Positions 1 through 10,635 are shown, numbered from the stretch's first letter. The stretch is 50,293 nucleotides of DNA from Perkinsus olseni (GCA_013115135.1 JABANP010000403.1:1-50293); one strand, 5' to 3'. The notes: generated by a model not told the origin, from the letters alone. Numbers and translations are program-made.

Positions 1-2375
1 CGATTCAGTAGAAGGTTGATAAAGGGAGCGATACTCCTGGAGATGCTTACTCAGAGAAAGGATTCATAGTAGTCTTTTCTCGCAACTTTTCACACAATTT
101 CAGGGCCCCTGAGGCTTCGCCGCCCGAAGGGAGGGACCCCCTTGATGTGGCCATTTGTGTTGCGCAGTTTGCATGAAAATGATATTTTATAGGGTGTATA
201 TATGGAGGAAAGGACATACCCCTCGTTGAGAGTCGTTCACTTTCTTCATCGGTGACCTGGTACAGTATTCAACAATGCCTCAGTGACGCAAGTACAAAAA
301 GTGGGGTGCAGAAAGGAAACTAACCTCCAGAAGCGAGGAAGAGCTGAAACGTTTGAGGAAAGCCGCGGATGTAATACAAGAGTTGTCGACTGGTGCAAGA
401 CACGGTTCGGGTGGCCATTTTTCCGACCTCGCGTGGAAAGCGGGCCGTCGAATAATGAGCTCTAAGAAGCTCCTCGACGTGAGGTAAACGAGCGACCTGT
501 GCGAGTAGTTGACAGTCCTAAGCAAGTGCGCGATACAGTTGCTGAGCGTGAAAAAAACCAGGAAACAACGGAGAGGTGGAAGTATACTCATTGAACGGCT
601 CTCATGCAGAGCCGACATCATGCCATCATGCCTACACGGCATCATGCCGTGTTATATTGCGACTCGCAATTTGCGAGCACAACGGGACACCTAGTGTCCC
701 GACTGTACCTCCCACGCTAGCAAGCTAGCGACCCGACTACCGGCTCAAGTTATCAGGTGCCTGTTCAGGGATAGCATTGTTCATCCTTGCAGATCCTCCA
801 TATCCTGGATCGAATAATCAAAAGAAGCTCCTAGGTACATAATCGACTAGCAGCGAGCGGCGATTGACGAGTGATCATCTAAAGAGCACCTTGAGAGTGC
901 ATCTGAACTTTCTTCAGCGAAGTGCGCACAAAAACATTTTTGATTGAGGAATTGAATCACCCCCAGCTATCCGCACAAGCTACCAAAAGGAAAGTTTCCT
1001 CAGGAAACGCTGACCATTCGCAAACACAACACATTTCGCAACGCTCATTGGTTTTTGCGCTCGCGAAATAGTCGTTTTCGAGATGTTAGATAATGTAATG
1101 TAGTGCTACGTACAGCTGGTAGTATTCGTACAGCTGGGCAATTTTTCTAGATAATAGGCGCTCCTACCAGCATGTGCCAAAACCGGGGTGGACGCGCTGT
1201 GAAATATGAAAGCGAAATTTCATGCTGAAATTTCATGAAATTTCATGAAACGCACGCTTGGGCCATCAAATCTTAAACGCGCTCCGTGCGTCAAGAATTT
1301 CGCTCCCCATCGGTGTGGCGCTCAACAGTTTTGCCGGTTGCATAAATGTGGGCAAACCAACGTTGGCAGCCCGCTTAGTGTATATACTCTGTACTTCCAG
1401 ATAGTGTGTGAACACTGTGTGTCCATGATGGACAGTCCATCCTCGTCCACATTGTGAAGTTTTTAATTGATCTGTGCTGCGACCAGTGCTAATTCGTCGC
1501 CTGATTCGCGATATGAAAGTTGAATTCGCTGGATCTTGTTGAGTTACTCTGAAGTACGATTAGAACTTTTCGAGTGATATCTACTGGATATTATCCTCCA
1601 TAACTAGCCGTATCAGAATAACGTAACGAGCATGTGGGGCCACGGATTAATAACAGTTATTCCGGAGTTACTCCGGGATATGGAACCCAACTCTGAACCG
1701 ACGAGATACAAGCCGTGATCAACTAGCTGTACCAATGGTATTTCACCCGGCTCTAACACCATGGTACTTCCATGATGCTGGCAGACCCTGGAATCATGGT
1801 TTCAAGCCAGGTGCACTCGGTCTGGTTAAGCGCACTGGAAAACTGCGCGGGAGATTGTGTTATCGCCCGGGGTGATCGATTTCATCGTTTCAACAGAACC
1901 CACGAAATTTCATGATATTTCAGCGCGAAATTTCGGGGCTCGTGCCCTGCGGGCACATGCTGGCTCCTACCACTACGCCAATTTCGCGTCGCAAGACACC
2001 AGAGTCCATTACGCTGACTGATTTTTCGTCAGTTACCAGGTGTGCACTATCCTCTGGTTACTCTAGGTATGTGGCCATGAGTGCGAGCCTTTCTCATCGG
2101 TAGATGTCAGAGGTATCCCGGGGCATTAACATCTACCCGTGGGCATTGGACCCTCTTGCCTTCGGGATTGGGAATGGCTTCTCAGGCGAGTCGCTTAAGA
2201 CAGCGGTTTGTCTCGTATGTGGCATAGGTTCTAACCTGAGGTTAGTAACCTCCCTGAGGTAGGCTCCCACTGTAGGAGGCCCACAAGGAATTATAGCTTT
2301 TGGAAATATTTCCTGCACAAATTTGCCTCGAATCGAGGCCTTCGATTTACGTAAACAGGCAGATGTGCCGACTAA

Positions 2376-2522
2376 CACTGTACGAATGAAGCTTGTACCG
2401 CTGATTACTGTACGAATGGCCAGTGTACGGCTGGATACTGTACGACTTGTCACTGTACCTGTGGATACTGTACTGAACGACACTGTATTGCTGGAAACTG
2501 TACGAACTGTCACTGCAAGTCG
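2376..2522. repeat. Degenerate 15-bp tandem repeat, array 1
   Basis: About ten units of exactly 15 bp follow one another, with a consensus near NACTGTACGANTGGN. Because the period is a multiple of three, one plus-strand frame reads as a pentapeptide repeat of the type xTVRx and the minus frame as a Ser/Thr/Val repeat. The same array lies at 13041-13187 in copy 2. No domain is recognisable and I do not call a protein. Confidence 0.8.
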
Positions 2523-3123
2523 TGCAGCAGGGTGGCTGAAAATGGGGAATTATTCCCATAGTTCCCGGGAATATTCCCGGGGAAGGGAAGAAAGGAATTA
2601 TTTCGGGGAATAATATCTGCCTTTTCGGGAATTATGCAAATTATGTATGAAATATCGACGAACCTGTATTTCTGACGACTCCTGCCTTTGTTGCTATCAT
2701 GTTCATATAAAACGCCTCCGCTACGATGAAAACGTGCCTCACCGGTCCGACCGGTTGTGTTGAGGATGATAAGAGGCTAGATAGCGGAGTGGCATACCAG
2801 GGGCCCCAGTACTTGCGCTCTGCGATGAGCGCACCCCCGAACGGGTGAATCGTGAAAAATGACAGGGCTCAAGGTCATTACACTAATTTTCTCTGGCCTA
2901 GCGGACAAGAGGGCTGCCAGAAGGGTTCCTCAGCGTTTACCAGGCTTTGATTTTGAGTTTTCGGGGGCGAAGGGCGATTTTCATGATAGTTCCCCAAATG
3001 AGGTCCATTCGTCCCCTTCCACGCTGGCCATTATTCCCGGGAACTAAAACGGGAATTATTGGGGAAGGGAAGAATGATTCTTCCTCAGCCTTCAGCCACC
3101 CTGTCGTGCAGTGCACGACTTAT

Positions 3124-3228
3124 CACTGCGCGGCTTGAAACTGTACGAGATACTCCTGTATGAATAAAAGGCGTACCAAATAAAGCCTGTACGAATCGAT
3201 GGGGTACCAGTTGTCACTGTACCAGTTG
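3124..3228. repeat. Degenerate 15-bp tandem repeat, array 2
   Basis: Seven further 15-bp units related to array 1 (cores CTGTACGA, CTGTACCA, GCGTACCA). They are preceded by sequence that resembles the inverted complement of the DNA following array 1: a CAGCCACCCTG motif here against CAGGGTGGCTG there, with CCCGGGAA/TTCCCGGG stretches between. Copy 2 has it at 13790-13894. Confidence 0.7.
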
Positions 3229-4583
3229 TCCCTCACCCCTCAAGGTTGCCGTGATCGCTTATTGCCATCTCTTTCGACACGAATGTAGATGACAACGGCA
3301 AATCCTTATCTTTGCAGGCTTGTGAGCGGAGTTTGAGCAAGGCGCCATCCCGTTGCTGTCCCGAGTGACACAAAGTTGTGTCGCGAGCTAGCAGAACTGC
3401 AACGAGTCAAAGATGTAACCATCTCCAAGATACAACTCACACACCCAAGTGATGGTGCAAGTTTGAAGCCTCGTACAAGATGATGCTGTCTCTGAACCTA
3501 CTATAGTGGAGTTGTTTTCTAGTGAGGGTGAGGCACGTTTGATTTGACTCAAGGAAGAAGAGGTTGATGTCACCACGGTTAACCCTTGAGATTACTCAGA
3601 CGCGCGGACGGAACCACGACCAATGGTAATAACGAAAGCGCGGTTGTCCCAGGGGCCATGCGATCCCAGGTTCTACTGACCGCCGACTATCATAGGATGC
3701 GTCAGGCGGGCTTCTCATGGGGTCCGAATACAGCTAGCTGTCCGGGGACAGGGTCCCCGGAGAGGCCGCCTGTCACAGGCATAGCAACGCGGCGGTGCCC
3801 TGGTCCAGACCCGATGCGAGCTTCGATGTGCCGGCTATAACTCTATTCTCCTTGTCAGTGACAAGCTTTTACATCAGCTCCAGAGCCTCTGCTTTGCAGC
3901 AGCCATGCTAGTGGCCTCCTTCCTCAGACGATACTTTCTTCTGGGATTGCCCAACCATTTGCTGATCCACGGGATTGTCCCGCTGAGCGGGACCCGCTCT
4001 AGGGCAGGCTTGCTCAGCTATGTTATCAGTAACGCGGCGAGAGCCTTGGAAGATGACGGTGAAGCCTGATCTGCGATCCTAAGAGTTCGGGCCCCCAGAT
4101 GTCCCATTTGCGAGCCTCACCGCTCGATGTCACGCCAAATTGTTCATTTGTCTGTCTCCACGTGCGCCCTGTACATATGACCTAGTTTACCTGTGCGGGC
4201 ATAGTATCGACTGCGTTCGATGGGCTATGGTCTTCATGTTCTATGTACCAACTCTTTTCCATCGTCTTTGTTGTTTCATGGCCCCCAGAAAGGGTTATGA
4301 TATCGTCTCATGTCCGTGCTTAGTGGTGCAATTTCACACGTGCGAGTTGGCCCGCACAATGTGACGCGATCGATTTGCTAAGCGTAGAAAACAGACCAAA
4401 CAGTTGAGATTATTCTTTCTTCGCCTCACATCGGTTACAAGTGTCGGAATGCACATCAGCCCCAGTCTTACGCGGCGTTATCTCCCACATCGATTCCACT
4501 TCGTAGATTCCTCCGGCCTCGCAGTAACATACGATGTTCTCAAATTTATAGGAAGCTTCTCTACGGTTTCATCTTTTTTTCTT

Positions 4584-5315
4584 ATGGCTTTCATCTTCGC
4601 GTCGCTCATTTCAGCCCTATTGTTCATCACGGTAGAAGCTGACCCTATCGGCAAGTACAGTGGTTTACTTTCTCAACAAGATTTTGCAGTTGTTTTCTAT
4701 ATCAAGGAGGACAACACTGTGTATGCGTCCTACAGGTGTTCGGGAGTTAGCTTCCTTGTCGGGCCGTATCGTCTTCGTCCCGGATCTGGCGCTGACGAGT
4801 ACAGCATCTTCGATGTCTCCAGCCCCGGAAGCGCTCTGCAGGATCGGATCAGGGGGCATTGCCCTGATTTTGTACTTCTTGATGGTGACCTTGTCGACCT
4901 CAGCTTCGCCTCGGATGAACGGTCCCTGACGTTTTCTTCGGCAAATGAGACTGTGACTGCCGTTAGGGTTGACAACAGTGGTTTCACTCCGTACTATGCT
5001 ACATATCAGGGTTTAAAGATCGGCTTCAGCGCGGCTGATTATAAATACGTGACAATGAAGATTACATGTGGAGATGCTGAGGTCAATGCCTACCTCCAAT
5101 ATGAGCCCTACTTTGGGCCCGACAATACCGAAGCTTTGTCCAAATATGTTATCATCTCATATGCGCCCTGGCTTTACGAGAATATAAAGAGTGATTTGGC
5201 GGATGTTTGCGGTTTTGAACTCTTGCCGGACGATCTCAAGGCCATCGAATATGTGACCTCAACGACGGCCTACACTGAGCTCGGAGGGGAGCGCTTAACT
5301 CTGACTGCGATATGA
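4584..5315 (+). CDS. Predicted secreted protein, lineage-specific family A
   Basis: Intronless frame of 243 codons. The first sensible ATG (4584) begins a signal peptide, MAFIFASLISALLFITVEA, with likely cleavage before Asp-Pro-Ile-Gly-Lys-Tyr; the frame stays open upstream but without another suitable ATG. The mature protein is about 220 residues, acidic, with few cysteines and a conserved C-terminal block, AYTELGGERLTLTA. A paralogue on the opposite strand at 30045-30800 shares the GKY start, the YVxYRC segment and the same C-terminal block. I recognise no catalytic domain; the style fits the expanded secreted families of Perkinsus. It is the only convincing gene inside the 6-kb repeat. Function unknown; secretion is inferred from the signal peptide. 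Confidence 0.8.
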   Translation: MAFIFASLISALLFITVEADPIGKYSGLLSQQDFAVVFYIKEDNTVYASYRCSGVSFLVGPYRLRPGSGADEYSIFDVSSPGSALQDRIRGHCPDFVLLDGDLVDLSFASDERSLTFSSANETVTAVRVDNSGFTPYYATYQGLKIGFSAADYKYVTMKITCGDAEVNAYLQYEPYFGPDNTEALSKYVIISYAPWLYENIKSDLADVCGFELLPDDLKAIEYVTSTTAYTELGGERLTLTAI

Positions 5316-6078
5316 TTCATATCATATTGCTGTGATGTTCTCGCCTAAAGCGAGTCGCCTTCATTGCTAAGACTCTTTTCACTATCGAGTCAGGACTCGT
5401 AAGTTTGACATTCTTGTTCTCATAACAAATTCGTCGACGATAGCAACACAGTGGCTCCGGCCGCTTGGCGCTACCAAGTGCGCTCATCTCATCTGGTTGA
5501 ATCACGATGGCTTCGACTAGGTTTCTATCATTTATATGTGCTAGTGTTGAGTTGGTTGGATAATGGTAATACCATTATGGTATACCAACTCGTACCGGAT
5601 CTTAATATTGACGCTGAGCGATAGCCCGAGCTAGGATCAGTACACCCGGGCCCGTCTGTAGGACGGAGTGAAATGCCGAGGCGATCTTGACTGGCTGTGT
5701 GGTCTTCCGCAGCGGCACGCTGGGTGGTAGGTGAATTACCAGCAGAATTACCAGTGAATTACCATCGTCGAATTTGATGAAGGGCTGAGATCTGACTATT
5801 CGCAGCAGCCTCACTTGATACCAATTTGGCATTACCAAATTGAGTCGCACCAATACTGAAGGCTCACCGATGGTGGGGTCCCTGGCGCCCCGAAGAGAGA
5901 TAACGACCCTTCGCTTACTTTGGCGAGGCTGGATAAAGAATATGTCGATATTAGACGACTCGATTGCAGTGTATAGGAGACCTTCCACTGCAGACCATCG
6001 CCAAACTATCACCTTGAGACCTTATCAACGAGACAGGTAGGGTAGGTTGATGTCCAAGAGCATGGACATGCTAGCCAT
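5316..6078. other. Repeat tail, no convincing gene
   Basis: Downstream of the secreted-protein gene. A long minus-strand open frame (5602-6012) starts with GTG and has an unnatural composition, so I do not call it. Short inverted repeats occur (TAATGGT/ACCATTA near 5560) and GAATTACC recurs three times near 5731-5763. The last 35 bases contain a TGTCCA/TGGACA hairpin followed by CTAG. Confidence 0.5.
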
Positions 6079-6348
6079 TCTGACGGTTTCCATTCTGACG
6101 TACCGTCACAGCGGGCTCCTCAGCGGGCTGCTCCACTATTGTGAGTGCTGCTAGCGGAGCGACGCAGAATTGTGTATTTTTTCATCTTCAGGACGCCGGG
6201 GAGGGCGTCCGTGGCAGCGGCACAGCAGCGGCTCTATGACGTGTCGACGACCGTGGGGGCGGCGTACCTGATGTCGGGTTCAACCGCCCACACCTTACCA
6301 AAGCTGGATGTACTCATGAAGCAGAAGAAGTCCCAGCCGAAGGGCTGA
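6079..6348 (+). CDS. 3' exons of an unidentified gene cut by the repeat border
   Basis: Two exons are readable: one entering from the repeat border and ending at 6140, and one from 6192 to the TGA at 6346-6348. They are joined by a 51-nt intron (6141-6191) with a GTGAGT donor and CTTCAG acceptor; the phases agree. The translation is an Ala/Pro/Gln-rich linker followed by a basic C-terminus ending KKSQPKG. Upstream exons are absent: the frame continues backwards only into the last bases of the 6-kb repeat, which suggests the repeat interrupts or replaced the 5' part of the gene. Function unknown. Confidence 0.45.
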
Positions 6349-6580
6349 ACATGTTGGTCATGATGATGTTAAGAGCTGCGCTGGTTTGAGTTGAGTCTGT
6401 GGGAGGGAAGAGTATCTTTGGTTGAAGCGTGTCTGTTACAGGTATGTCACTCCTAGGCATTTATTAGAAGTATCATCAAAAATGCGAAGTGAAAAGACGG
6501 TTTCAGCTAGTTACTGTCGTGCAGGCTGAGCTGAATTTGAGGGGAAGACTAAAAGCTTCTCTGACACTCTCCTCTCAGAC

Positions 6581-6879
6581 GGAGGGTCTATTACGAGTCG
6601 ATGATGGCGTTGTGCAAATTGAGAGAATCTTTCGTCTCCATTACGGACCATGGCGACCTCTCTCGGCTGAAAGAGTATCTTTGGTTGAAGCGAGGCACTT
6701 ACAAGGGCCTCCGTTGAGAATTTTTGGGCGGAATGAGACTTTCATCCGAATTGGTTTACGTCCAAGGAAAAAATTGAAGTATTTCTGATATGATCCGCTG
6801 GGGGGTCTGTTACGAGTGGATGATGGCGTTGTACAAATTAAGAGAATCTTTCGTAGCCATTTGGGACCATGACGACCTC
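6581..6879 (+). repeat. Diverged ~80-bp direct duplication
   Basis: The segment 6581-6660 (GGAGGGTCTATTACGAG... to GGCGACCTC) recurs at 6801-6879 with about 85% identity by eye. The second copy runs into the start of the gene at 6869. A further piece (AGAGTATCTTTGGTTGAAGCG, near 6410 and 6673) is also duplicated, so this is a patchwork of local duplications upstream of that gene. Confidence 0.7.
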
Positions 6880-7364
6880 CACGACAACAGCAGGAGTTGG
6901 GCGGGAGCGGCAACTAAGGCACCTCTGTCGGACGTTGGAGTTCCTGGCCTTTCTTACTGAGGTTGGTGTCAGCGGCGAGGATTTTTTGAAAAAGAAAAAT
7001 TGCTTCGCTCCGCTCAGAAAGATTTCGGTAGGCTGATGAGAGTCTGTCGGGTGTGTCGACTCGAGTCCAACTCGGCTGAGGAAAAATGGTTTCGAGAATT
7101 CCATCTGAGTCGGAGGTTGTTCGGGAAGAGGACTTCCAGGGTAGGCCTATCTTGAAATCTTGCATTTCCTCAACTCCTGTATAGGTCATACAGCCGCCCG
7201 AAGGCCTCACCCTGAAGGACCTGTCCATAATATCTTCCAGACTTCCTCTGGCCTTCGACACGGACCGGCCTCCGGCGATTGCTGATGTGACCTTCACTGA
7301 TGAGGGTGAGCATAAACGAAGCGATTCTGATTACTCTTCCAATGCCTACAATCCTGTTATATAG
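6869..7364 (+). CDS. Small hypothetical protein, three exons
   Basis: The exons 6869-7027, 7081-7140 and 7185-7364 join in phase through introns of 53 nt (GTAGGC...CTGAG) and 44 nt (GTAGGC...TATAG), giving 132 residues with an ATG start after an in-frame TAG. The N-terminal half is basic and helical, with a Leu/Phe-rich stretch and KKK and RRLFGKR clusters. The C-terminal half is acidic and Ser-rich, ending SNAYNPVI. I recognise no family. Both introns begin with the same GTAGGC hexamer. Call rests on phase-consistent splicing and natural composition; RNA data could change the borders. Confidence 0.55.
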
Positions 7365-7391
7365 AACCTTTTTCGAGAAGCAGAGTGATCC

Positions 7392-7814
7392 ATGATTGTT
7401 GCAGAGATGTCCCGTTTTTCGGGGGCACTGTACTGGCAGGAAGGTTCCCTTCTGTGGACCAAAATCTTTAAGATATTAGAGAGCCAAGAAACCAAGATAT
7501 TATCTTGGTCTCTTGCTCGATTCCTCAAGCATGCGAGGATTATGCTGCTTGCTGTTACAACCTTCCTAGTGGGGTTGCCGTCTGGTCTGTGGGCCGACAG
7601 CGTCAGCGAACGTTGCAGGCTGATGAACGCTCCACTTGCGACTCCCATAATCCACCATGACAGTCTGTCACGGAATTATTCACGTCTGTCATTGACAGAC
7701 GTGAATAATTCCGTTTCCACTCGGAAAAAACAGCATCCCTGGTCCATCACCGAGGCTGGTAGAGATGTGGGAAATCCTTACACCTTGTCTGGCCTCAGCC
7801 AGGATCCAGCCTGA
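7392..7814 (+). CDS. Doubtful ORF with one hydrophobic segment
   Basis: An ATG-initiated open frame of 140 codons lies 27 bp after the preceding gene. A hydrophobic stretch (IMLLAVTTFLVGLPSGLWA) could be one membrane segment. The frame runs straight through a 43-nt perfect palindrome (7671-7713), which argues that at least its second half is not ordinary coding sequence. No family recognised and no splice pattern found; it may be chance. Confidence 0.25.
   Translation: MIVAEMSRFSGALYWQEGSLLWTKIFKILESQETKILSWSLARFLKHARIMLLAVTTFLVGLPSGLWADSVSERCRLMNAPLATPIIHHDSLSRNYSRLSLTDVNNSVSTRKKQHPWSITEAGRDVGNPYTLSGLSQDPA
7671..7713. repeat. Perfect 21-bp inverted repeat with 1-nt spacer
   Basis: The left arm 7671-7691 (starting CGGAATTATTCACG) and right arm 7693-7713 are exact reverse complements around a single T. 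It could extrude as a cruciform or fold as an RNA hairpin. There is no T-run after it, and it is not a bacterial terminator. Confidence 0.95.
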
Positions 7815-8199
7815 GTGCTGATGATGATGCTGTTTTTGTGTAGGTCGAGTGGTCCGCTGTACGAGAGTCGGTGGGGACCGTTGTGTTGTTGCCGATGCAC
7901 CCCTGCCGACGCCGTTACAGGCACAGCTGAGGGATGGGGTAAGGGGGAGGGCGTCTGTCGCTTACCAATTTTTTCTGGGCGGAAATCTTTATTAGCGAAC
8001 TGCTTGTATAGAAGTAGCTGCGGCACCTTGGGGTGGTTATTTGACGACAGAATTTTCGGGTTGGGATGGGTTCTGGGGACAACTTCTGAACTCGATGCTC
8101 CCTACTGGAACGAGAAACAACCGTGGTGAAAAACGATTTTCGAGTACTATCATGAGAATTTATGGCTGCTATTCGATTAAGTTGGTGATCTATCAATAG

Positions 8200-8421
8200 T
8201 TTGGGGTAATTTAGTGACAGTTCTGGGTAATTTAGTGACAGTTCTGGGTAATTTAGTGACAGTTCTGGGTAATTTAGTGACAGTTCTGGGTAATTTAGTG
8301 ACAGTTCTGGGTAATTTAGTGACAGTTCTGGGTAATTTAGTGACAGTTCTGGGTAATTTAGTGACAGTTCTGGGTAATTAAGTGACAGTTCTGGGTAATT
8401 TAGTGACAGTTCTGGGTAATT
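8200..8421. repeat. 21-bp tandem repeat, ~10.6 units
   Basis: The unit TTCTGGGTAATTTAGTGACA plus G is repeated nine times at 8221-8409, preceded by one variant unit (8200-8220) and followed by a partial unit (8410-8421). Only one unit has an internal change (AATTAAG at 8368-8388). It lies between genes upstream of the SPRY gene. There are no spacers, so it is a minisatellite, not a CRISPR array. Confidence 0.97.
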
Positions 8422-8535
8422 TTTTATCTGTTTGAATGGATTATTGAAGAGTTTTTGGTAAATTATAAAAGCGACGGGTATACATATGCTTCTTCGGGTA
8501 AAGTTTCAACTTGAGCTGGGAATGCTGTAGTAATC

Positions 8536-10635
8536 ATGGACTGCAGTCCGCTGCCTTCGCTTCGGGATGACCGAGATCCCTGTTCGATGCTGAACCTCTC
8601 ACTCGGAATTGGGTTCACCTACCTGAACGATTTGGGCTTATTATGGTATTCGGCATTCATCTTAGTTTTTGTTCGTGGCGATCTTCCTCCGTGCTGCATC
8701 CTCTCAGGCCGTGATAGTCTCCCCGGTGTCCTACTATGAGGTGACCATCCGACCGGCAGAGCACCCCCGCTGGACCAACGCCAACGTGAAGCAGTGCGTG
8801 AGTGTTGGCGTGTCTGAGGAGTTGGAAGCAACGGTCGAGGGGGCAGCAGGCTGGCTGGTGCAAGTAGGTCCCCTTACCGCCTCACTGGGAGTATTTCTGA
8901 CGGCAGATACAGCTGGGGGCTGCATGGCGATGATGGTAACCTCTTCCATGGCAGTGGTATGCATCATTCTGTCGAGGCCTTCAGTCGCCCCTTCGGAGCA
9001 GGCGACACTATCGGTGAGGAGGGCAGGCTGCTGGCCTTCGAAAGTTTTACTAGCATCATAATAATATTAGTTCTAGTGAAGTTTTGGTATTATAACAATG
9101 ATACGTACTTTTCAATGTTGATTGGCTCGACGCAATCTTCCCGGGTTCGAACCCCGGCACGGCCCTTTCACCATGTGCCACGACGCACGACCATTTCGGC
9201 TGGTAGAGTGTGGCTGAAAGCGTTTTCATATTCTTGTACAGAACAAAACAAGACTACGCGGTCTCCAAGGCTACATGTCTCGCGAGTTCAGTCAAGATAC
9301 TCGCGGGAGGATAGTTTGAACGCCTGCACGACAAAGCGCAGAAGTGACAGTTTATGCTCCGCCCGCCCCGCGATTAATTGACCCGCTATTATTATAGTGA
9401 TACGTACTTTCCAGTGTTTTGTGAGTCAACCAACCCATCGTGATGCATTAGTCGTCACCGTCTTATGTCTATTGGGTAGATCTATACAACTATCTAGTTG
9501 AGAGAACTTCCTGATACCAAGAAGTTTTCTAAGATAACGGATTATACAAGGCGGCATCAAAGTGATTCCCAAGAGCGCCAAAATCGAAGTTGTCATCGAG
9601 AACTCCCAGGTCTTCGGCTCTGAGTTCACCTCTGATGGAGTGGTCGAGTGGAAGTCCTTTTATCAGGCTTCATTAGTTCAGCATTCCTATCAAAATCGCT
9701 GATACAAAAATCATCGGTTATCATTATCAGCTAGAGGTGTCAGAAACTAGTCTCATGGGAATCTTCCCCAACTCTCTTTGATCTCTGATGCCTCTTTGCC
9801 AGGTTGCGGCGTGAACTACCAGAACAACACCATCTTCTACACCCTGAACGGGCAGATGCTGGGAGAAGCCTTTTCCCTTCATGGACCGCCCTTTCGACGA
9901 CGCCTCATTCCAATGATCGGTCTTGACACCGAGTGGTCTGTGAAGATCAACCTAGGGCGGGAGGAGTTCATGTACCATGGCCTGCCGCCGTACAGCCCAA
10001 CCACGCTTGCTAAGTTGGCCGAGTACGCCATAGCTCAGGGTTGGATAAGGACCGCTCCCCCGGCGAGGGGCGATGGGAAAATCGCCATCCGCGGGAGTAT
10101 CATACGTCGACTCATGGCAGCGACGGGTGAGGGCGATCGAGCGGTGGCGAGTACGTTGCAGCCTTTGACGTCGCAGTTCAGCAGTGATGGCAACGAGAGT
10201 GAGAGCTGGTCTGACATCATTGAGATTCACGACGATTTGTTCGAAGATGAGGATCTCACCAGCGCCGATCCTGTCGATGATTCTGACTTTTCGGTGGCCG
10301 GCTGGGTGCCAGATTTTGGAGAGTTAAACGGTGGGGTGGATGCGTTAGGAATTGAAGATGTGGGGGAAGTGCCTGAGTACTTCGACCCGGGTGGTGAGGA
10401 TTTCGACGAACCCTTTGTGGACGCGGTTCCTATTGATGCGGACTTGGACGACTTTGAGTTGATACCGACCCCTCAGTGGAACGACACGGACATGTTCTAT
10501 GCGGAAGAGGAGGTTATTGAAGACCCCTTTATGGTCGATCAGAGCGATTCTGACTACTACGATATGGTGCAGCCATTTGGCGACGGAAGCGGCGTGGGAA
10601 ATGGGCCTCGAGCTCTCCCGGCCGATTCTGATTGA
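8536..10635 (+). CDS. SPRY-domain protein with long acidic tail
   Basis: A SPRY domain is split over three exons. About 8666-8863 carries SYYEVTI and VSVGVS, 8907-9013 carries SWGLHGDDGNLFHGSG and PFGAGDTIG, and 9803-10635 begins CGVNYQNNTIFYTLNG. The 789-nt intron 9014-9802 (GTGAGG...TTGCCAG) restores the classical GDTIGCGVNY core exactly in phase. The 43-nt intron before it does not keep frame, so a one-base error or another splice site is likely. After the domain come ~150 residues rich in Asp/Glu. SPRY domains bind protein partners, often in E3-ligase or RanBPM-like complexes; the partner here is unknown. The 5' end is uncertain: an ATG at 8536 starts a plausible first exon. Confidence 0.75.
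9085..9430 (+). mobile_element. Possible tRNA-derived (SINE-like) insert in the SPRY intron
   Basis: Inside the large SPRY intron, 9141-9157 forms a perfect tRNA T-arm: stem CCGGG/CCCGG around loop TTCGAAC, which is also a polymerase III B box. No matching acceptor stem or D-arm is found upstream, so it is not an intact tRNA. The insert is flanked by related direct repeats, 9088-9130 and 9388-9428, sharing GATACGTACTTT. A tRNA-derived SINE with decayed target-site duplications would explain both observations; that is inference. Confidence 0.35.

Larger units (their letters stand above)
1..4583. other. Non-coding, hairpin-rich part of the repeat
   Basis: I see no convincing gene here. Open frames are short, mostly lack ATG starts and overlap in several frames. 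The region is full of small inverted repeats, such as GAAATTTC clusters near 1213-1250 and 1905-1940, CCCGGGAATATTCCCGGG near 2568 and a GACACAA/TTGTGTC palindrome at 3367-3382. It also contains the 15-bp arrays annotated separately. The same stretch recurs at 10679-15249 with the same properties. Confidence 0.6.
1..6078. repeat. 6.07-kb direct repeat, copy 1
   Basis: This segment recurs almost letter for letter at 10679-16745. The copies run in the same direction, 10,678 bp apart. Differences are nearly all one-base length changes in homopolymer runs; I noticed one substitution (A at 707, G at 11376). The shared sequence stops after CTAGCCAT at 6078, where the flanks diverge. The left edge cannot be placed because the window begins inside the repeat. 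No long terminal repeats or terminal inverted repeats are visible. It carries one secreted-protein gene (4584-5315), two arrays of a degenerate 15-bp unit and many small hairpins. It may be a segmental duplication, a mobile element or an assembly duplication. Confidence 0.95.

Noticed and set aside
721..752. Spliced-leader RNA gene (ACCGGCTCAAG followed by TT)
   Set aside because: Only the last nine bases resemble the leader and the GT donor is absent.
2133..2613. Protein-coding genes over the 15-bp array
   Set aside because: Three overlapping frames on both strands are open merely because the unit length is a multiple of three and the units lack stops.
5602..6012. 136-codon minus-strand gene in the repeat tail
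   Set aside because: It starts with GTG, has no recognisable motif, and a plus-strand frame over the same DNA looks no worse.
8200..8421. CRISPR array
   Set aside because: Units are contiguous with no unique spacers, and the window is eukaryotic.
9121..9165. A functional tRNA gene
   Set aside because: Only the T-arm is present; no acceptor stem, D-arm or anticodon arm can be paired.
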